Shown in pieces: positions 29,101-36,510 of a stretch of DNA of 64,000 nucleotides. Source of the stretch: SZUA-22 sp963751695. GTDB lineage: Bacteria; Bacteroidota; Ignavibacteria; Ignavibacteriales; Melioribacteraceae. A program made the position numbers and the translations under genes. The notes beneath the pieces were generated by a model that was not told the origin of the DNA, searched no databases, and was given only the letters and a program-made list of their open reading frames with translations. Location: assembly GCA_963751695.1 (NCBI GenBank), contig CAVVVP010000002.1:186001-250000 (forward strand), given 5' to 3'. Within the stretch, counting starts at the first letter, position 1. Every line of letters begins with the position of its first letter.

Positions 29101-30205
29101 CTTCTGAAGTTCCATTTGAAATGTTTATTTTATGAAATCGAACGTCATCATACTTTTCATCAATAAAATCACCAGTATTCGTGAGTGTATAAACAATATT
29201 ATTATTAGCTGCAGTTGTTGCTAAAACTGTTCGAAAATGTTTTGTCGGATAAGTGTTTGGAGTAATGCTTGTCCAGGTTTGCCCATCATCAGTTGATTTA
29301 TAGATACCTGGTGCGTTTGCTGGTGTTTCATTTCCATCGGCAGATAATGAAGCAACCAAAGTCCCATTTGTTGTAACCACAATATCTAGCCACATATGGT
29401 CTTGACTTCCACCTATTGCCAAGCTCCATGAATTTCCACCATCAGTCGATTTTATAATTCCAACTGCATGTGAAGCGGCAAAAATTGTTCCTGTACTAGG
29501 ATTTATAATAATTTTAGAGATAAAATCAAAAGGTCCATCGTATCCAGCGATTGAACCTCCACTAGCATTTGGTAATAAATCCCAAGTTTCCCCATTATCA
29601 CTGGATTTGTATATCCCTCCACCAAAAAAGAATGCAGTATATCCGAGATCTGGACCAGAACCATTCCACTCTCCAGACGTATAATACCATGTACTTGTAT
29701 TCCCTGGTCTTGGGTCTTGAACAAGAGAAGTAACACTGAGAACTTGACTTGTAGTACTTTTCATATCCCAAGTTTCTCCCTTATCTGTCGATTTCCATAT
29801 TCCCCCTGTAATTCCGCCAGCAATGATTGTATTTGGATTAGTTATATCAACAGCAAGTGCCCTTGTTCTACCTCCAACATCGTACGGACCAGCTTCTTGC
29901 CAATCTAATGCCATGGCATCAGATGTTTTGTCTAAGTCAGTTTTTCTTGGTAATTGCTTTGCAAAAGCTAGTTCTCTCTTCCTGATGTCTCTCGGAATCG
30001 TATTTGTTTGGGGATCTTTCAGCATTCTATAAAAGTACTCTGCTCTACCTTTCTTTGCCTCAATTCCAGCTTTTGGGGAAGAAGTTGACCTAATTCTTTG
30101 ATTATTTCTCTCTCTCAGATTTCCTTCAAAAAAACTCGAAAAAAGAATAAGTGTGATTGAGAGAGACATAACAAAAAGTATTGCACTGTAAATTATCTTT
30201 TTCAT
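26177..30205 (-). CDS. Giant secreted BNR/sortilin-like propeller protein with PKD and T9SS domains
   Basis: 1342 residues. Signal peptide at 1-25. Residues about 100-850 hold BNR/Asp-box repeats of the VPS10/sialidase kind: KSTDKGETWD, KSSDNGETWD, KSTDGGNSWS, KSTDDGQTWT, HSSNGGQSFT. Then a linker, a region DDGDGTADNFFGLGDGSDLYW with calcium-like acidic loops, a PKD domain (about 1100-1185: ITFDGSGSYDNDGTITQYSWNFGDGN), a short Ig-like domain (VDPSSGTISPGSSKQITVTLD) and the T9SS sorting domain (LNQNYPNPFNPSTTIEFSIP to KLVLLK). Such proteins are secreted adhesins or hydrolase-like surface proteins; catalytic residues are not evident. It lies directly downstream of the barrel and lipoprotein genes. 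Confidence 0.87.
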   Translation of the reverse strand: MKKIIYSAILFVMSLSITLILFSSFFEGNLRERNNQRIRSTSSPKAGIEAKKGRAEYFYRMLKDPQTNTIPRDIRKRELAFAKQLPRKTDLDKTSDAMALDWQEAGPYDVGGRTRALAVDITNPNTIIAGGITGGIWKSTDKGETWDMKSTTSQVLSVTSLVQDPRPGNTSTWYYTSGEWNGSGPDLGYTAFFFGGGIYKSSDNGETWDLLPNASGGSIAGYDGPFDFISKIIINPSTGTIFAASHAVGIIKSTDGGNSWSLAIGGSQDHMWLDIVVTTNGTLVASLSADGNETPANAPGIYKSTDDGQTWTSITPNTYPTKHFRTVLATTAANNNIVYTLTNTGDFIDEKYDDVRFHKINISNGTSEDRSSNMPNFGYDFEDWVKTQNNYNMVLAVKPDDENFVLIGATSFFRSTNGFSSKPTNAKLDWIGGYSYSNNAFFYPNFHCDIHSFAFDPTNPNAMWWGHDGGLTYTSNITNTSYEEFFPWENKNNGYNVTQFYMIAIPDEAGDDRIGGGTQDNGSPTFRFDGTNATESYDLSTGDGAYNYFGNDYPYTSVQNGLVIRGEYDAQENPRRDYPNWSNITPKDATGMLFINPYSIDPSDENIMYYPAGNSLWRNTQIGSLPNNTNYGEGLADGWAKLDNLSAPQGYVITAIEVSSANPSHTLYYGANDWSQNPSSGKLYKVSGANSVTSGAVDISFSGLNPGVYIHNIAVNPTDGNELIVILSNYGIESIYHSSNGGQSFTGIEGNLGGNDGPSVRGASILPYNGTTTYFVGTSIGVFSTTSLNSSQTVWEQEGANSIGNVIVNYVASRPSDGKVVAGTHGRGAFVGGGSAASAPKPSTDVQALSLNVRPGEVGSTSFTLSNDGGSTLSFNISANGDFVLAKNASNSFVMKPANSIKNLNDKLSTKKKMQSKKAKIVDGENPLQLSKQNETLGDDVYFLDDGDGTADNFFGLGDGSDLYWYNEFNVNGYNFLIDEIYFFMRTESAFLNFVYIGLYDENLNVLSEGNIELETSAEGQWYSVSLNPAVEILDGETFFIEIETQGSGILYPAGVDIDATIPNKSFYFNGVEWVNINSISGLENGAFLIRAAGTATGGSNQDPVAIAQLSKTQVEINEVITFDGSGSYDNDGTITQYSWNFGDGNTSTQKSVEHSYSAANTYSYSLTVTDDKGSTGQTTGQVTVSEVSNQYITVDPSSGTISPGSSKQITVTLDATTINTGTYSGQINISTNGGTIIIPIDYLVNVKKSEGLPTEYTLNQNYPNPFNPSTTIEFSIPNSEEVSLIVYDILGREVATLIDESLTVGNYKVQFNASELLTSGVYFYRLVTKNFIESKKLVLLK

Positions 30206-30244
30206 CTATTCACCTCAGCTCTTTAATTTATAAATACCTTTTTA

Positions 30245-30904
30245 TTATTTTATAACATTAAACTTGCAAGCAACAGAAAGTTGAAATGTGTGTATTACAT
30301 AATCAACATCTTCAATTACATCCGTAAGACCAAGACCAAATGTTAGCTGTGGAGCTAATGTGATAAGAGGTGAAATATCAATATCCCAACCACCACCAAA
30401 TTTAAGTTCAAATCTTGTATTCGTATCCTTTAGTGAATTCTTTGTTTTTTGTACTGTCTGTCCGCCAACAATAGAATAAGTTTGTTCAAGTTCAGAACTC
30501 ATATCAAATCCTATTTGAGGCCCAAAAACAAAATATACACCTACATTAGGTATTCTATATTTAAAGAGTGATATTATTTGAAAATATGCTATACTCACGT
30601 CATTATCAACAGAATAATTTGTTCCGTTCTGAGAGAATAATGAAGAGCTTGATCCGCTTCTGTTATCATAAAATGCTAGTCCCGTAAGTATTCCTATCGC
30701 TCGGTCGCTAGTAAAAGTCATGTCTAGTATTCCACTTAGGGCAACCCCAAGTCCACTTCCCCCCTCATCAAGATCTGAACCAGTATGTAAATTAAAATTA
30801 AATCCTAGATCAGGCCCAACTGACATTCTGAATTGAGCAAATGATAAACTCGAAATTAAACTTAAAAGAATAACTAGGATTAAAATTTGATTTTGCTTTT
30901 TCAT
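30245..30904 (-). CDS. Outer-membrane beta-barrel protein (PorT-like family)
   Basis: Start taken at the ATG at 30904 (MKKQNQILI), preceded by ATGGAGAACACA with a GGAG ribosome site; the ATG at 30934 is less likely. About 219 residues with a signal peptide ending LSFAQ. The mature part is an eight-strand-like barrel: FRMSVGPDLGFNFNLHTGS, VALSGILDMTFTSDRAIGILTGLAFYD, FKYRIPNVGVYFVFGPQIGFDMSSE, LITLAPQLTFGLGLTDVIED. This matches the outer-membrane beta-barrel (OMP_b-brl) family common in Bacteroidota. It is the second gene behind the promoter at 31414-31442. Confidence 0.82.
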   Translation of the reverse strand: MKKQNQILILVILLSLISSLSFAQFRMSVGPDLGFNFNLHTGSDLDEGGSGLGVALSGILDMTFTSDRAIGILTGLAFYDNRSGSSSSLFSQNGTNYSVDNDVSIAYFQIISLFKYRIPNVGVYFVFGPQIGFDMSSELEQTYSIVGGQTVQKTKNSLKDTNTRFELKFGGGWDIDISPLITLAPQLTFGLGLTDVIEDVDYVIHTFQLSVACKFNVIK

Positions 30905-30917
30905 TGTGTTCTCCATT

Positions 30918-31328
30918 TTAATTGTTAACAACATATTTTGTGGTTACTTTGTAATCATTATTATTTGTAGATTCTTTTCCGTAAAATGTAAACATCCATT
31001 CTTGTCCAACTTCAACACCTTGATAACCTACCAACATATACCATTCATCTTTTTGATAAACTGTCTGAGTATCTCCTTGCAGTTCATCATTAAAATCCAT
31101 GACACTTAATTCAACCTTATTAATTGTAATATCTACAGATGATTTGAAATAGAACTCTATTACATCCTGATAAGTTTCGCTTTCTAAATGTGACACATTT
31201 ATTGTAACTGAAGAGTTCTGATTAGGTGATCCAAGTGGATTTAGTCCCCCACCACCTTCGTCATCATCACTGCTACATGATGATAGAAGAAATGCAAATG
31301 CCAAAACAATCAAATTAAATGTTTTCAT
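30918..31328 (-). CDS. Small lipoprotein, unknown
   Basis: Start set at ATG 31328 because an AAAGGAGGCAGC ribosome site precedes it; upstream ATG at 31376 lacks one. About 136 residues. The lipobox is FLLSSCSSDDDEGGGG (Cys at about 18); the acidic residues right after the lipidated Cys are the kind of export signal that directs Bacteroidota lipoproteins to the cell surface. The mature part looks like one beta-sandwich domain (VTINVSHLESETYQDVIEFYFKSSVDITINKVELSV, GVEVGQEWMFTFYGKES). No family recognised. First gene of the operon that continues with the barrel protein and probably the giant BNR protein. Confidence 0.78.
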   Translation of the reverse strand: MKTFNLIVLAFAFLLSSCSSDDDEGGGGLNPLGSPNQNSSVTINVSHLESETYQDVIEFYFKSSVDITINKVELSVMDFNDELQGDTQTVYQKDEWYMLVGYQGVEVGQEWMFTFYGKESTNNNDYKVTTKYVVNN

Positions 31329-31413
31329 TGCTGCCTCCTTTGATTTATGAATTATTATTTGGAATAAGTTTTTCATTAAAAGTTTAGTTTTTTAACAAAT
31401 TTTAACTATACTC

Positions 31414-31442
31414 AATATAATTTCGGAGGCGAGTTGAGTCAA
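31414..31442 (-). promoter_or_regulatory. Sigma-70-type promoter of the lipoprotein-barrel operon
   Basis: On the minus strand TTGACT (31442-31437), a 17-base spacer and TATATT (31419-31414) match the primary sigma factor consensus at five of six positions in each box. Transcription would start near 31407, giving a leader of about 80 bases before the ATG at 31328. Direct repeats lie just upstream. Confidence 0.65.
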
Positions 31443-31456
31443 TACTCAGTACCCTT

Positions 31457-31490
31457 CAATACCACTCATAGGTTGGAACAATACCACTCA
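31457..31490 (-). repeat. Two 12-base direct repeats upstream of the promoter, candidate activator sites
   Basis: TGAGTGGTATTG (minus strand) occurs exactly at 31490-31479 and again at 31468-31457, a 22-base period that puts both on the same face of the helix. A shortened third copy (TGAGTATTG) lies at 31448-31440, 20 bases further on and touching the -35 box. The spacing of about -83, -61 and -41 relative to the predicted start fits an activator array. The TPR-HTH regulator encoded just upstream (31547-33583) is the obvious candidate, by inference. Confidence 0.55.
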
Positions 31491-31546
31491 ATTAGTAAAA
31501 ATGGGGAAGAAATTATCAAAAGTGAATAATTTAATTGGGTTTGGGT

Positions 31547-33583
31547 TTAAATCTTTTGAATAGTTTTAGTTAAACTATCTTTATGATCGATAGAGAGTTT
31601 TTTTCTGATACGGGTTCGGGCAACTTCAATGCTCTTAGTTGTTTGATTTGCAATATGTGCAATTTCTTTAGTATTCAGATTCATTCTTAGGAATGCACAG
31701 ATTTTCAATTCGCCGGCTGATAGAGCTGGATATTTTTCAGTAAGTTTCTTGTAAAACTGTGGATGAACATCCTCAAAATGCTTCAGAAAATCTTCCCAAC
31801 TCTCTTCTTCCAGGATACTTTGCAACCTGGACTTCAATTTTCTCATTTCTCTCTTATCACTATTCCCACTAATAAGGTAACCATCAAGAGACGTTATTGC
31901 ATCTTCGAGATTTTTATTATTATTGGAGATTAATAAAGCTTTTGAAGTAAGTTCCCTGTTCTTTGCGTTTAATTGACTATTCAACAGATCGATTTTTCTT
32001 TCAAGTTTACTGGATTTTTCTTTTGCTTCATTTCTTTCAGATTGTTTCTTGAAGAAATATCGCGAAAAAATACCTCCTCCAACTACTACTAGGAAGATGA
32101 GAGAACCAATCAAAATTTTCTGAGTTTGAACTTGCTGCTCAGCAGTAAGTTTTGCATTTTCTACTTTTAATTTTTCAAGCTCCAATCTCTCAAGATTATA
32201 TTTTGCCTCTGTTTCCTCAAGTATTTTAATTTTTTCAGCACTTAGCAGTGAATCTTTGACAGAATTATAGATTCTGCTATATTGAAATGCTCTCTCATAA
32301 TCTTTTTGTTTCTCAGCTATTTGGTACAAATAGTATGACGCATCACGTATAATACTTAGAAGATGTTTTTCCTTTCCAAGCTTTAATGCTCTTTGCCCAT
32401 AATCTTTTGATCTATTATAATCCCCTTTTTCAAAATGTAATTCCGAAAGGTTTACAAGAGCAGAAGTAATACTCACGGTATCTCCAATTTCTCGAGAAAC
32501 TTGAAGAGACTTATTGAGATTACTAAAAGAGTTTTTGTAATCATTGTTTTTTTTATAAAAATTCGCAATTAGAATGTAAAACTCACTCATTCTTGCTTTA
32601 TCACCAATGGATTGAGCTAATTTCAGAGCTTTACTTAAAAACATTAGTCCCGCATCTGCGTTGTCTAAAGCGATATGTGTTTTGGCTAAATTTGAATATC
32701 TTGAGAATAATCTATAATTATCACCAATTTCCTCAACCATCTCAACTGATCTTTCATAGTGATCCAGTGCCTTTTGATGCTCTCCAAACTCACTGTAAAG
32801 ATCCCCAATACTATCTAAAACATCAGAAACATATAACTCTTCACCTTGTCTTTCAAAATTTTTTAGTGCTCCATGCAAATATTCTATGGCAGTTTCAAAA
32901 TCACCAATCTGACGATACAGATTTCCTATGTTGTTATCGCAAATTCCAATTAGAATATTATTCTCTAATTCTTCTGCCAGGAGTTTTGCATTGCTATAGT
33001 GATTTAGTGAAAGACTCTTATTACCGCACTCTCTATATACTATTCCAATTCCAAGATTGGCCCAAAGCTCTCCTTCTTTATAATTACTTTTCTTAAAAAG
33101 TTCTATTGACCTAATATAAGAGTTGATTGCTTCGATGTAGCTTCCATTCTCAAGAAGAATTTCACCAATACTGAATTCACATTCAGCAACAAGGGAATCA
33201 TTTCCAGTTAATTTTGATGATCCAAGAGCTTTTCGATAATAGTTTTGAGCCATTGAGTATTTGCTCTGCATATGAAATACGTATCCGATTTTATTTAAGA
33301 GAACCGTTTCATAGAAGTTAGTGCTGTCATCTAGATTACTTTTTTCCCAATCAAAGCTTTTTAATGATTCGAGAGCATTCTGATAATAATAGACAGCAGA
33401 ATCTGGATAGAGATCTAGTATTTGATCTGCACGTAGAATATTTTCACTAAAATTGTTATTAAAGGATTCATTTTGAATTACCAATCCTAGATTTTGGAGA
33501 GGAGTAAAAAATAGTAGATAGCTAAAAAAAAGAAAACGAAAAATAGCAATCAGATAATTTTTGTTCATAAATTGCTTGTGCAT
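31547..33583 (-). CDS. TPR-containing LuxR-type transcription regulator with one membrane helix
   Basis: 678 residues: an N-terminal hydrophobic segment (IAIFRFLFFSYLLFFTPL), about ten TPR units (for example LGIGIVYRECGNKSLSLNHYSNAKLLA and DSIGDLYSEFGEHQKALDHYERSVEM), one TM helix at about residues 490-512 (LIGSLIFLVVVGGGIFSRYFF), a coiled coil, and a C-terminal LuxR-like HTH (LSAGELKICAFLRMNLNTKEIAHIANQTTKSIEVARTRIRKKL). This build, TPRs outside and HTH inside the membrane, is typical of Bacteroidota one-component regulators. It lies upstream of the lipoprotein operon on the same strand, with 12-base direct repeats between them that may be its sites. Confidence 0.87.
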   Translation of the reverse strand: MHKQFMNKNYLIAIFRFLFFSYLLFFTPLQNLGLVIQNESFNNNFSENILRADQILDLYPDSAVYYYQNALESLKSFDWEKSNLDDSTNFYETVLLNKIGYVFHMQSKYSMAQNYYRKALGSSKLTGNDSLVAECEFSIGEILLENGSYIEAINSYIRSIELFKKSNYKEGELWANLGIGIVYRECGNKSLSLNHYSNAKLLAEELENNILIGICDNNIGNLYRQIGDFETAIEYLHGALKNFERQGEELYVSDVLDSIGDLYSEFGEHQKALDHYERSVEMVEEIGDNYRLFSRYSNLAKTHIALDNADAGLMFLSKALKLAQSIGDKARMSEFYILIANFYKKNNDYKNSFSNLNKSLQVSREIGDTVSITSALVNLSELHFEKGDYNRSKDYGQRALKLGKEKHLLSIIRDASYYLYQIAEKQKDYERAFQYSRIYNSVKDSLLSAEKIKILEETEAKYNLERLELEKLKVENAKLTAEQQVQTQKILIGSLIFLVVVGGGIFSRYFFKKQSERNEAKEKSSKLERKIDLLNSQLNAKNRELTSKALLISNNNKNLEDAITSLDGYLISGNSDKREMRKLKSRLQSILEEESWEDFLKHFEDVHPQFYKKLTEKYPALSAGELKICAFLRMNLNTKEIAHIANQTTKSIEVARTRIRKKLSIDHKDSLTKTIQKI

Positions 33584-33672
33584 TTCTTCTGAATAATCTT
33601 TATATATTATATTTTAATTAACTTATCCTTTCCGGAGATTTTTTGTCAAAGAGGACTTTATCTCGTTAAATT

Positions 33673-34056
33673 TTACTCAATTTTAGAAACTGTCCAAAAA
33701 TTATTACCTGTATTTAACTTCTGTTTGGTAAATCGTAAAGTGAAAAGATGTTTAGAATTTATCTCTAGCTTCTTATTCACTAACATTTCTGGAATAACTA
33801 ATTCAAGTTCGGTATTTGTGCCAATTGGAGGAACACCAGCTCCATATCCGATAACTTTATCAACCATTACAATGCACAAATTACTATTATCTACTTTCTT
33901 CGTTTCTAGTATTGTGCATGATATTTCAGCCGAACCATGGGAATATGATTTGGGTGGATTAACCTTTTCTTTTGAATTTTCATTTTGGCTGTCTGATGAG
34001 TTACATCCAGCTAATGAAACTAAAAGAACTCCTACGAAAAACATTTTAAGTTTCAT
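33673..34056 (-). CDS. Small lipoprotein, unknown
   Basis: About 127 residues from the ATG at 34056 (MKLKMFFVGVLLVSLAGCNSSD), where a lipobox LAGC follows a short signal peptide; the ATG at 34083 would only add a polar leader. The mature domain is of beta character (GSAEISCTILETKKVDNSNLCIVMVDKVIGYGAG, NTELELVIPEMLV). No family was recognised. It stands alone between the TPR regulator and rluD. Confidence 0.7.
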   Translation of the reverse strand: MKLKMFFVGVLLVSLAGCNSSDSQNENSKEKVNPPKSYSHGSAEISCTILETKKVDNSNLCIVMVDKVIGYGAGVPPIGTNTELELVIPEMLVNKKLEINSKHLFTLRFTKQKLNTGNNFWTVSKIE

Positions 34057-34169
34057 AATACAATCAAATTTATTTAAAAACATTCATAGGTCATTTCATG
34101 AAAATAGCAACTTCTGGAAAATATAGAAAAAAATTGAAAAGTATAAATGAATTTTCCTTAAATGTAGTA

Positions 34170-35153
34170 TTAATTTTCTTTAAGTATTGATATAAGTTTT
34201 GTCATGTCATCTGGAAGGTCTGAGTTAAAGCACAATTCCTGTTTAGTTTTTGGATGAACAAATCCAATTGTTTTGGCATGAAGTGCTTGGCGGTCTATAA
34301 TGGAAAGTAAATTCTCAACTCGAGATTTCATTTTAGGAAGATTGCTTCCATAAACTATCCTCCTACCACCGTATGTTGGATCGCCAAATATTGGATGATT
34401 TATGTGATTCATATGAACACGGATTTGATGTGTTCTACCAGTCATTAATTTTAGTTTTACAAGTGATGCAAATTCAAACTCCTCAATCACACTAAATAAA
34501 GTTTCAGCATGTTTTCCCTCGTTTTCACTAACTGAAAAAACTTTTCTGTCCCTTTTACTTCTTGCAATGTTTTGCACAACTTTTCCTTCTGGTTCCTTAA
34601 AAATTCCCCAGCAGACTGCCCAATATTCCCGATTGATTGTACGTTTGGTAAATTGTTTTGCAAGTTCCGAATGAACCCAGGGGTCCTTTGCTATAAGTAT
34701 AAGTCCGCTCGTATCTTTATCCAAACGATGTACAATTCCTGGACGATCGGGGGCATTAAAGTCGCTTAGGTTTTCAGTGTGGTAAAGAAGCGCATGAACT
34801 AAAGTTCCAGTAAAATTTCCAAAGGAAGGGTGAACGACTAGTCCGGGAGGTTTATTAACAACAATTATATACTCGTCTTCAAAAATAATTTCTAAAGGAA
34901 TATCTTCAGCTTCAAGCTTATCTGGTCGAGGTGATACTGGAATTGTTACATCTATTATGTCACCAGGTGAAATAATATAATTCGGTTTTACAATCTCTCC
35001 GTTTACTGAGACATATTCTGATTTGATTAATTTTTGAATTCTAGATCGGGTGGCGTTTTCAAGGGAATTTGTTAAATATACATCTATCCTTTCTTTTCTC
35101 TTCCCTTCTGTTACCTCAAACTGATACTTTTTCTCTGTTACTATTTTCGCCAT
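34170..35153 (-). CDS. rluD: Ribosomal large-subunit pseudouridine synthase, RluD family
   Basis: 327 residues. An S4 RNA-binding domain at about 15-75 (RIDVYLTNSLENATRSRIQKLIKSEYVSVNG) precedes the RluA/RluD catalytic domain: VVNKPPGLVVHPS and the active-site motif GIVHRLDKDTSGLILIAK with catalytic Asp, then LKLMTGRTHQIRVHMNHINHPIFGDPTYGG. It isomerises uridines of helix 69 in 23S rRNA if it is RluD itself; the RluC/RluD choice is by architecture. The ATG lies 38 bases inside the 3' end of lspA. Confidence 0.9.
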   Translation of the reverse strand: MAKIVTEKKYQFEVTEGKRKERIDVYLTNSLENATRSRIQKLIKSEYVSVNGEIVKPNYIISPGDIIDVTIPVSPRPDKLEAEDIPLEIIFEDEYIIVVNKPPGLVVHPSFGNFTGTLVHALLYHTENLSDFNAPDRPGIVHRLDKDTSGLILIAKDPWVHSELAKQFTKRTINREYWAVCWGIFKEPEGKVVQNIARSKRDRKVFSVSENEGKHAETLFSVIEEFEFASLVKLKLMTGRTHQIRVHMNHINHPIFGDPTYGGRRIVYGSNLPKMKSRVENLLSIIDRQALHAKTIGFVHPKTKQELCFNSDLPDDMTKLISILKEN

Positions 35154-35775
35154 TCTCTAATTCTTGAGGATGTTCAAGAGTTGTTTCTTCATTTCTAGAT
35201 TCTGTTTCCAAGTTCATACTGTCTTTAACAGTTTCCTTTTTCTCTTCTCTATGAAATATTAGTATCACCGCTACTCCAACAGTTACAGCAGAATCTGCTA
35301 TATTGAATATAGGCCAGGTTTCATATGTTTTTCCAAATAGAGTGAAATCCCAAAATTCAACTTGAATAAAGTCAACGACTTTGCCATAGAGTAGTGGTGC
35401 ATAGTCATAAAAGATTCCATAAAATGCTCTATCTATTAAGTTTCCAAGAGCACCTCCAAGGATTAAAGCTAAACCTAGCCTAAGTGCTAAACTCTCATTC
35501 TTTGATTTGTACAAATAATAGAATATTGCTACAGCAGCAACAAGTGTAAAAAGAGATAAGAAAAGCTTTTGAATAACTGTCACTTCAAATCCAAACGCCA
35601 TACCAGGATTTTCGACAAAAGTTATTCGTAAAAACGTTCCTATAATTTCAATACTTTCGCCAATATACATTCCTTCCCAATTGATTCCAAGGAATGGGAT
35701 TGAAAATCCTTTGACCGCAAATTTAGTAATTTGATCCGATAGAAGAACAGCAAGGCTGATATATAAAACTCTCAA
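35116..35775 (-). CDS. lspA: Lipoprotein signal peptidase (signal peptidase II) with C-terminal tail
   Basis: An inner-membrane aspartic protease that removes the signal peptide of prolipoproteins, which this genome uses heavily. Four TM helices, and the two catalytic Asp blocks GNLIDRAFYGIFYDYAP and WPIFNIADSAVTVGV are present; ENPGMAFG-like VENPGMAFGF is the conserved periplasmic loop. The protein (219 residues) has an acidic tail of about 45 residues (REEKKETVKDSMNLETESR) that common LspA (150-170) lacks. The tail coding region overlaps rluD by 38 bases, so an indel near the end cannot be excluded. Confidence 0.92.
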   Translation of the reverse strand: MRVLYISLAVLLSDQITKFAVKGFSIPFLGINWEGMYIGESIEIIGTFLRITFVENPGMAFGFEVTVIQKLFLSLFTLVAAVAIFYYLYKSKNESLALRLGLALILGGALGNLIDRAFYGIFYDYAPLLYGKVVDFIQVEFWDFTLFGKTYETWPIFNIADSAVTVGVAVILIFHREEKKETVKDSMNLETESRNEETTLEHPQELENGENSNREKVSV

Positions 35776-35789
35776 ATGATAACCGCTGT

Positions 35790-36488
35790 TTACTTTTTAT
35801 ACTGTGTGTTCTTAACTTCAACACAGTGCTGCGTATGAGGCACTGCCATTAATCTTTTTTTGGGAATTAATGGACAAGTTGGACAAAGATTTTTTGGCTC
35901 ATCCATACACTCAATACAAATTCCATATGTACCTAACTCAATTCTTTGTAAAGCATCTTCAAGATATGCCAAGAACTTGCTTTCCCGCTGCGCCCATAAG
36001 TATAATTTTTCCCTTTCTTGAGCATCAGTTCCCTGCTCAGCCATATGAAGAGAGTAGGGAGAATTTTCATTTACATACTGTCCAGTGCTTGAATCCATCA
36101 TTTGATCTTTCAGATTTTCAAGTTGCTCAATTATCTCAGAACGTTTTTCAAGTATGACACTTTTAAATACTTTTAGTTCTGATTTATTGTAACCCTTAGC
36201 TTTTTTCTTAGATTTGGATTTACTTGCTTCAACTTTTACAACAGGTTTTTTAACTGTCGATTTCTTAGTTGTTGCTTTTTTAGCAGGACTCTTCTTAATT
36301 GTTGCTTTTTTAGCAGGACTCTTCTTAATTGTTGCTTTTTTAGCAGGACTCTTCTTAGTCGCAGTAGTTTTTGCTTTACTAGTTCCTACTTTTTTGGCTG
36401 AAGTTGTTTTTTTTGTTTTTGCAGTCTGCTTTTTTGCAGCTGGTTTAGATTTATCAGCACTTGCTTTTTTTACTGTTCTTTTTGCCAT
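35790..36488 (-). CDS. DksA/TraR-type zinc-finger protein with histone-H1-like N-terminal tail
   Basis: 232 residues in two parts. Residues 1-95 are Lys/Ala/Thr-rich with three exact copies of KKSPAKKAT-type decapeptides, like the C-terminal tails of eukaryotic H1 and of bacterial H1-like proteins. Residues about 100-232 are a DksA/TraR-like coiled coil (LKVFKSVILEKRSEIIEQLENLKDQMM) and a zinc-finger region GTYGICIECMDEPKNLCPTCPLIPKKRLMAVPHTQHC with C-x2-C pairs. DksA binds the RNA polymerase secondary channel; the basic tail could also bind DNA. The gene lies between ileS and lspA in one operon. Whether it regulates transcription like DksA is unknown. Confidence 0.85.
   Translation of the reverse strand: MAKRTVKKASADKSKPAAKKQTAKTKKTTSAKKVGTSKAKTTATKKSPAKKATIKKSPAKKATIKKSPAKKATTKKSTVKKPVVKVEASKSKSKKKAKGYNKSELKVFKSVILEKRSEIIEQLENLKDQMMDSSTGQYVNENSPYSLHMAEQGTDAQEREKLYLWAQRESKFLAYLEDALQRIELGTYGICIECMDEPKNLCPTCPLIPKKRLMAVPHTQHCVEVKNTQYKK
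36271..36360 (-). repeat. Three tandem 30-base repeats inside the DksA-like gene
   Basis: Units at 36271-36300, 36301-36330 and 36331-36360 are identical except for the last three bases of the third. Each codes for ten residues of the Lys/Ala/Thr/Pro tail. Exact identity at DNA level points to recent slippage or recombination, so the tail length probably differs between strains. Confidence 0.95.
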
Positions 36489-36510
36489 AATACCTCCAAA
36501 TAAAACTTAA

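Noticed and set aside
31457..31490. Short CRISPR-like array
   Set aside because: Units are only 12 bases with 10-base gaps, two copies, and no cas gene nearby; phasing before a promoter fits an operator.
36271..36360. Intergenic satellite or CRISPR repeat
   Set aside because: The repeats lie in frame within the DksA-like gene and encode its Lys-rich tail, with no spacers.
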